From Clarkia xantiana subsp. parviflora (taxonomy: Eukaryota; Streptophyta; Magnoliopsida; Myrtales; Onagraceae): a stretch of DNA of 64,000 nt. Shown here piece by piece: positions 59,417 to 64,000 of this stretch. Location: contig JAPTYO010000011.1 in assembly GCA_036873135.1 (NCBI GenBank), positions 8,919,071 through 8,983,070 of the forward strand, in the 5' to 3' direction. The notes under the pieces were generated by a model. That model was not told the DNA's origin. It saw only the letters and a program-made list of their open reading frames with translations, and made no database searches. The position numbers were made by a program, and so were the translations under genes. How positions within the stretch are numbered: the stretch's first letter is position 1; each line of letters starts with the position of its first letter.

Positions 59417-59763
59417 TAAAAACATGTAAATTCCAAAAATTTTAAGTTTTTAAAGATGAACCATATGAAATTTGTTTAAAAATTTCGGATTACTCATGGT
59501 GTTCATCATATAAAATTTCGTTTTTTTATAAAATTTCAAGAACATCAGTTTATCAAAATTTTAAGAACTCCTAACACAAGCTCTGATACCACTGGTGGAT
59601 TACGGGGACGTAATACTACGGAATGCTAAACGTGTACATGTAAGTAATCTAATTACTCAGGGGAATTATGTACACATACCTCAATAGTTTTCATGCCCAA
59701 GAACGTTGTGGATGGAGTTCTGATCCTCCGGTCTCAAGTTCTTCGTGAGAAGAAGTCCTACCG
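59417..59763 (-). mobile_element. Copia-3 fragment: leader, PBS and part of 5' LTR
   Basis: Colinear with 38868-39205: ATTTTAAGTTTTTAAAGAT, the PBS complement GCTCTGATACCA (59580-59591), then LTR start TGGTGGATTACGGGGACG at 59593, lost after about 59763. The tRNA-Gly repeat array begins at the break. Confidence 0.85.
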
Positions 59764-60192
59764 AACAGATTCTTTCCTAAATAATTTTCATGCATGATGG
59801 ACATAAAACAAGGCTAAAGGCAGTAAAGACGAATTCTTATCAACTTGCACTACACATCCAATTATCGTGCGTTGGGGGTTTGATAGATAAGGTTCACCCC
59901 ATGGTAGATATTGCAACAAAGAATATGTAGTACTCAAGTTTTCGGTTCATCAATTTTCATTTTTTTTGTTATCTACTAGTTTTTGGTAATTCAGTCAATC
60001 AAATTAAACTTTGCTGCAACTTTTATGAGCGAGCGAGATCTTTATATTTTTGGTGCAACTACCAAAACAATATAAAAAAACGATTGATTGGGCTCATTTT
60101 ATGCTTATAATTTCCACACCAATTATAGGAAAGTCGTGATGGACCCTATCCACCACTAGTAGCAATTCATCATAGCTCCATTCATAAGCTTG

Positions 60193-60263
60193 TGCACCAG
60201 CCGGGAATCGAACCTTGATCTGTACCGTAGCAGTGTACTATTCTACCACTAGACCACTAGGCC
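60193..60263 (-). tRNA. tRNA-Gly-like copy 1, degenerate
   Basis: 71-nt match to plant tRNA-Gly(GCC), but the acceptor 5' strand is changed (GGCCTAG) and the anticodon reads GCT. The B box GGTTCGATTC is intact. Probably a pseudo-tRNA. Confidence 0.55.
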
Positions 60264-60889
60264 GTTGGTAGATTATTGAGAGGGTCTATTATCTCACATC
60301 AAAATCAGCTGCACAATGTATTTTATTAATATATTGGTCAACCGGAAATATACTCTCTCACCTAACTACACTTCTTAGTGAATTGAATTCTTCAAACTAT
60401 CTGTGTGTATTAGATGAAGTAAACATTCAATTTATTATATAAGTTTTTTTTACTAATAGTTCGAGCAATCAAATAACTTCATAGTTCCAAACAAAAGATA
60501 TGTTTCTTTCTTGATTGTTAATGTAAACTTCAAACTATCCTACAACATTTTTCTTCAGTTTATTGATTGGTTGTATGTGTTTTTTTTCTAAAAGTTTATT
60601 GAGGAGGGGTTTAAACGGACGGATCCTTTCCTAAATAATTTGCATGCATGATGGACATAAAAACAAGGCTAAAGGCAGTAAACACGAATTCTTTTCAACT
60701 TGCACTACACATCCAATTCTCGTGCGTTGGGGGTTTGATAGATAAGGTTCACCCCATGGTAGATATTGCAACAAAGAATATTTAGTGCTCAAGTTTTCGG
60801 TTATAATTTCCACGACCAATTATAGGAAAGTCGTGATGGACCCTATCCACCAGTTGTATTAATTCATCATAGCTCCATTCATAAGCTTG

Positions 60890-60960
60890 TGCACCAGCCG
60901 AGAATCGAACCTTGGTCTGTACCGTGAAAGTGTACTATTCTACCACTAGACCATTGTTGC
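60890..60960 (-). tRNA. tRNA-Gly-like copy 2, degenerate
   Basis: Same scaffold. The anticodon loop has become TTC, the acceptor 5' strand is GCAACAA and does not pair well, and TCTCGGCTGG replaces TCCCGGCTGG. Probably a pseudo-tRNA. Confidence 0.5.
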
Positions 60961-61722
60961 GTTGGTATTGAGAGGGTCTATTATCTCACATCAAAATCAG
61001 CTCTGCAATGTATTTTATTAATATATTGTTCAACCAGAAATATACTCTCTCACCTAAATACACTTCTTAGTGAATTGAATTCTTCAAACTATCTGTGTGT
61101 ATTAGATGAAATAAACATTCAATTTATTATATAAGCTTTTTTTACTAATAGTTCAAGCAATCAAATAACTTCATAGTTCCAAACAAAAGATATGTTTCTT
61201 TCTTGATTGTTAATGTAAACTTCAAACTATCCTACAACATTTTTCTTAAGTTTATTGATTTGTTGTATGTGTTTTTTCTAAAAGTTTATAAAGGAGGGGT
61301 TTAAACGGACGGATCCTTTCCTAAATAATTTGCATGCATGATGGAAATAAAAACAAGGCTAAAGGTAGTAAATACGAATTCTTTTCAACTTGCACTACAC
61401 ATCCAATTCTCGTGCGTTGGGGGTTTGATAGATAAGGTTCACCCCATGGTAGATATTCCAACAAAGAATATTTAGTTCTCAAGTTTTCGGTTCATCAATT
61501 TTCATTTAATTTATTATCTACTAGTTTTTGGTAATTCAATCAATCAAATTAAACTTTACTGCAACTTTTATGAGCCTGCATGATCTTTATATTGTTTATG
61601 CAATTACCAAAACAATATTAAAAAAACGATTGATTGAGCTCATTTTATGCAATTTTAGGAAAGTCGTGATGGACCCTATCCACCACCAGTAACAATTCAT
61701 CATAACTCGATTCATACGCTTG

Positions 61723-61793
61723 TGCACTAATCGGGAATCGAACCTGGGTCTGTACCGTGGCAGGGTACTATTCTACCACTAGACCACTGGTGC
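61723..61793 (-). tRNA. tRNA-Gly(GCC), best copy
   Basis: 71 nt. Acceptor GCACCAG, D-arm TGGTCTAGTGGTAGAA, anticodon loop CTGCCAC with GCC, B box GGTTCGATTC. The 3' acceptor strand (TTAGTGC) leaves one C-A mismatch and a G-T pair. It may still be transcribed; function is uncertain. Confidence 0.7.
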
Positions 61794-61933
61794 GTTGGTA
61801 GATTATTGACAGGGTCTATTATCTCACATCAAAATCAGCTGCACAATGTATTTTATTAATATACTGTTCAACCAGAAATATACTCTCTCACCTAATTACA
61901 CTTCTTAGTAAATTGAATTCTTCAAACTATGTA

Positions 61934-62777
61934 TGTTGCGTCCAGGATGAACAAGGTCGTGGGGACGCGTCTATTTACATAGCTGTGCGGGCCGTAAGCC
62001 TTCCGTTAGGAGGAGGTTGGGCCACTGACGAGTGTTCGGACTTGTTCCCGCGTGAGGTCTGTGTCTCGGAAAGGTTGTGACTCGGCAAGGTTGTGACCCG
62101 GCAAGGTTGTGATCCGGCAAGGTTGTGACCCGGTAAGGTTGTGACCCGGCAAGGTTGTGACCCAAGGCGGATGTGACTCAGGGCGGCTGTGACTCAGGGC
62201 GGATGTGATCCAGGGCGTCGGAACCTGCACTAAGGACCAATGCTAGCACAGAGAGGGGGGGGGGGGTGGTGCTAGCAGAGCCCTCTTCGATGCTTAAGTC
62301 ACTATAGTGGCAAAAAGGTAATTTCTAGAGAGAGAGAATTTCTAGAGAGAAGTCAGAGCTCAAAATACCAAAGTTGGGCAAATGAGAGAATGTGTGAAAA
62401 TGGGTGGCCAAGACCTCCTATTTATAGGCTTTCTTGGGACCGGACCCGGTTTTAAAGCGGTTTGATGACGGTTCAAGAACGTGCGGTAACCGTCATCCTT
62501 GTTGGTAGTACGTGAACTTGACTTCTCTACGCGTAACGGTAATCGCGGGTACGGTAATAGCGCGATACCCGTAAGGCAATCCGGACCTCGTCGAATTTGG
62601 GCAATTCGGCGAGGTCCGAATTGTCACGCAACCCGGAGGTCCGGTCCGGACGCGCGTAAACGCGCCTCCGGACCGTTTTGATACCGTGGGAGATGTTTTT
62701 AAACCCAGATGTAATCTTTGACGTGTCGACGAGGCCCGAAACGTAAACACGAACCCGAATTGGACACTTATCCATCA
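61934..62777 (-). repeat. 3' LTR of Tat-6 (family F)
   Basis: + strand TGTTGCGTCCAGGATG ... ACTTATCCATCA, followed by CTTGCCCCCGAGTC, the complement of the PPT GACTCGGGGGCAAG. It has the conserved block (GCCCTCTTCGATGCTTAAGT) and TATA (CCTATTTATAGG, 62429-62440). Inserted into unit 3 of the tRNA array. Confidence 0.8.
62055..62215. repeat. 18-bp tandem repeat in Tat-6 U5
   Basis: GGTTGTGACCCGGCAA repeated about six times, then three GGCGGATGTGACTCAG variants. Confidence 0.85.
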
Positions 62778-64000
62778 CTTGCCCCCGAGTCAAGTAACGG
62801 TTTAGAACCTTTCTTGACTCTATTTTAAGTTAGGATATTTGTCCAATTTGAGTTTGACGCTAACCTTTCGGTTTTGATCGTTGGTTGGACGCAAGCATCT
62901 TGATTTTGTCCGTCGCTTGATTTTCCGGCCGAAAGGCTTTGTTTCCTATCATCATGGTTAGTGCAATAGGAAGTGTATATGTGCGAATATGATTATCGTC
63001 GGAGACATGAGCAAACGGTAATGCGCTATGCGAACATGTATCTATCAACATGTATGCATGAGTGATGGACGTGGCAAGATCGTAATTACACAATGCAAGA
63101 AATAGAAACCGTAAGCTTCTAAAATGACTAAGTGATTACCGAATCATGGATCATGCAATTGCAACATACGCACATAATGATGGGTTTGATACGTGCGACG
63201 TCAAGATATGCATAGGAGTAGATAGTTTTAAAAAGAGAGGATAGAGTATACCGTAGGGGTTTAGTCTTGAGTGTAGGTAAACTAATCCTTTGATCCTTAT
63301 CCACAAAGCATCTCTTTGGGAAAGGTAAATACACACATCCCCATGTATCCTTCCAGCACCCTAGGAGTTCACCATTCCACTCCCTTTGCAGGTAATTCAT
63401 TCATCCTTTCCCGAAATTGCTTTTGTGCTTTAAAGTTTCTTCGCCGTCGTGGAGCTTAGATACGTTTTGACAGTTTCGAGTCTGATTTTTTGCTTGTTTT
63501 TGGAAGTTGATACCACCATTCGACTCGGTTCGTCGCAAGGATTCCAGCGCCGACTTCGGAGCCGCCAGAAGACCTCGCACGAGCCCTCACGCGCCGCCGC
63601 GAGTGGAGTGGCTTCGCCGGAGCGTGTGGCCCACGCGCCGCCTTCCCGGGCTCGCCTCGTTTCGGTCCACACCTTCCCGGAATCGTCTCGACGAGGGGAG
63701 TCCATTGGAAAATCTTTCGTCACGTTTTGAGGTAGTTTGGAAACCCAATTTTAAAAGATAGCTTCGACTTGACTTTGGATGTCGCCGGATTGTTGTTCGT
63801 TTGAGCTATTTTTCGTTGTTGATGTATGGAACTGCTTGTTGATGCTTGTATATCAAATAATCGCTGATTGATTGCCGTTACTATCGTCGTTAGTTCATAA
63901 CTTAGACGATTTTCACTCCCGTGGGTAGTTGAGGTAGAATTCCCCGTTCGGACATAGTGCCCCCGTGTCCTTGTGTAGGAGTTTTTGGTCGGTATGCATG
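62778..64000 (-). mobile_element. Tat-6 interior, runs off the right edge
   Basis: PPT, then a non-coding stretch and a GC-rich part (63530-63700, CGCCGCGAGTGG type) comparable with 4266-4730 of Tat-1. By analogy the antisense gene would start near or right of 64000 on the + strand. No ORF here is convincing. Confidence 0.55.

Larger units (their letters stand above)
59764..61933. repeat. Tandem array of three 0.7-0.85-kb units with tRNA-Gly-like sequences
   Basis: Units start near 59768, 60623 and 61310 (CCTTTCCTAAATAATTTGCATGCATGATGG). Unit 1 is longest (853 bp), unit 2 lacks about 150 bp, and unit 3 is cut at 61933 by the Tat-6 LTR. Each contains CGTGATGGACCCTATCCACC just before a tRNA-like sequence on the - strand. 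Confidence 0.9.

Noticed and set aside
63449..63761. Overlapping + strand ORFs of 84-93 codons
   Set aside because: The GC-rich composition keeps frames open; the comparable region of Tat-1 (4266-4726) behaves the same. It could be the first exon of an antisense gene, but I cannot show it.

Overview
This is plant nuclear DNA, probably from a eudicot. The evidence is a spliced plant-type DUF1639 gene, LTR retrotransposons primed by initiator tRNA-Met, Tat-like Ty3/Gypsy elements with antisense ORFs, a plant MULE, a Helitron-like element and AT-rich GT-AG introns. About 90 percent of the window is transposable-element DNA, much of it nested. I recognise one ordinary host gene, at about 42.1-48.3 kb.

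Layout. 1-6205: right part of a Tat-like Gypsy element (Tat-1, + strand) with minisatellites, a multi-exon antisense gene and its 3' LTR; it is inserted in the antisense gene of a second element (Tat-2, 6206-8774). 8838-10267: an inverted LTR piece and a Copia fragment. 10268-19928: Tat-3, with 5' LTR, PBS, decayed gag-protease, no RT or integrase, an 84-bp minisatellite and the antisense gene; a complete Copia element (Copia-1, 13371-18745, TSD TAAAG) sits inside it. 19929-39582: a composite Copia-3 structure on the - strand, whose LTRs have unlike flanks and whose interior is duplicated with two different gag modules. It contains Copia-2 (30043-35690, TSD TAATT) and a 1.5-kb Helitron-like element (36676-38181). 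39583-41461: LTR and gag fragments of Gypsy elements.

41462-50052: host DNA with the DUF1639 gene (four coding exons, 265 aa) and a MULE-type MITE with a 9-bp TSD. 50053-50839: a large foldback element. 50878-57141: a full MULE with long TIRs, a perfect 9-bp TSD, a spliced transposase gene broken by two stops and a frameshift, and a convergent accessory gene for a GRF zinc finger, coiled coil and membrane anchor. 57976-59763: a Tat LTR, a 39-bp minisatellite and a Copia-3 fragment. 59764-61933: three tandem 0.7-0.85-kb units, each with a tRNA-Gly(GCC)-like sequence. 61934-64000: 3' LTR and inner part of another Tat element (- strand).

Most biology here is transposon biology. The Gypsy elements carry a second gene on the opposite strand, in one case with its own TATA box. 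The MULE pairs a transposase with a convergent accessory gene, and the Copia-3 family has exchanged its gag region. The most interesting candidates are the MULE accessory gene, the roughly 30-bp phased GGTAC motifs shared by the MULE and the neighbouring foldback element, and the Copia-3 gag replacement.
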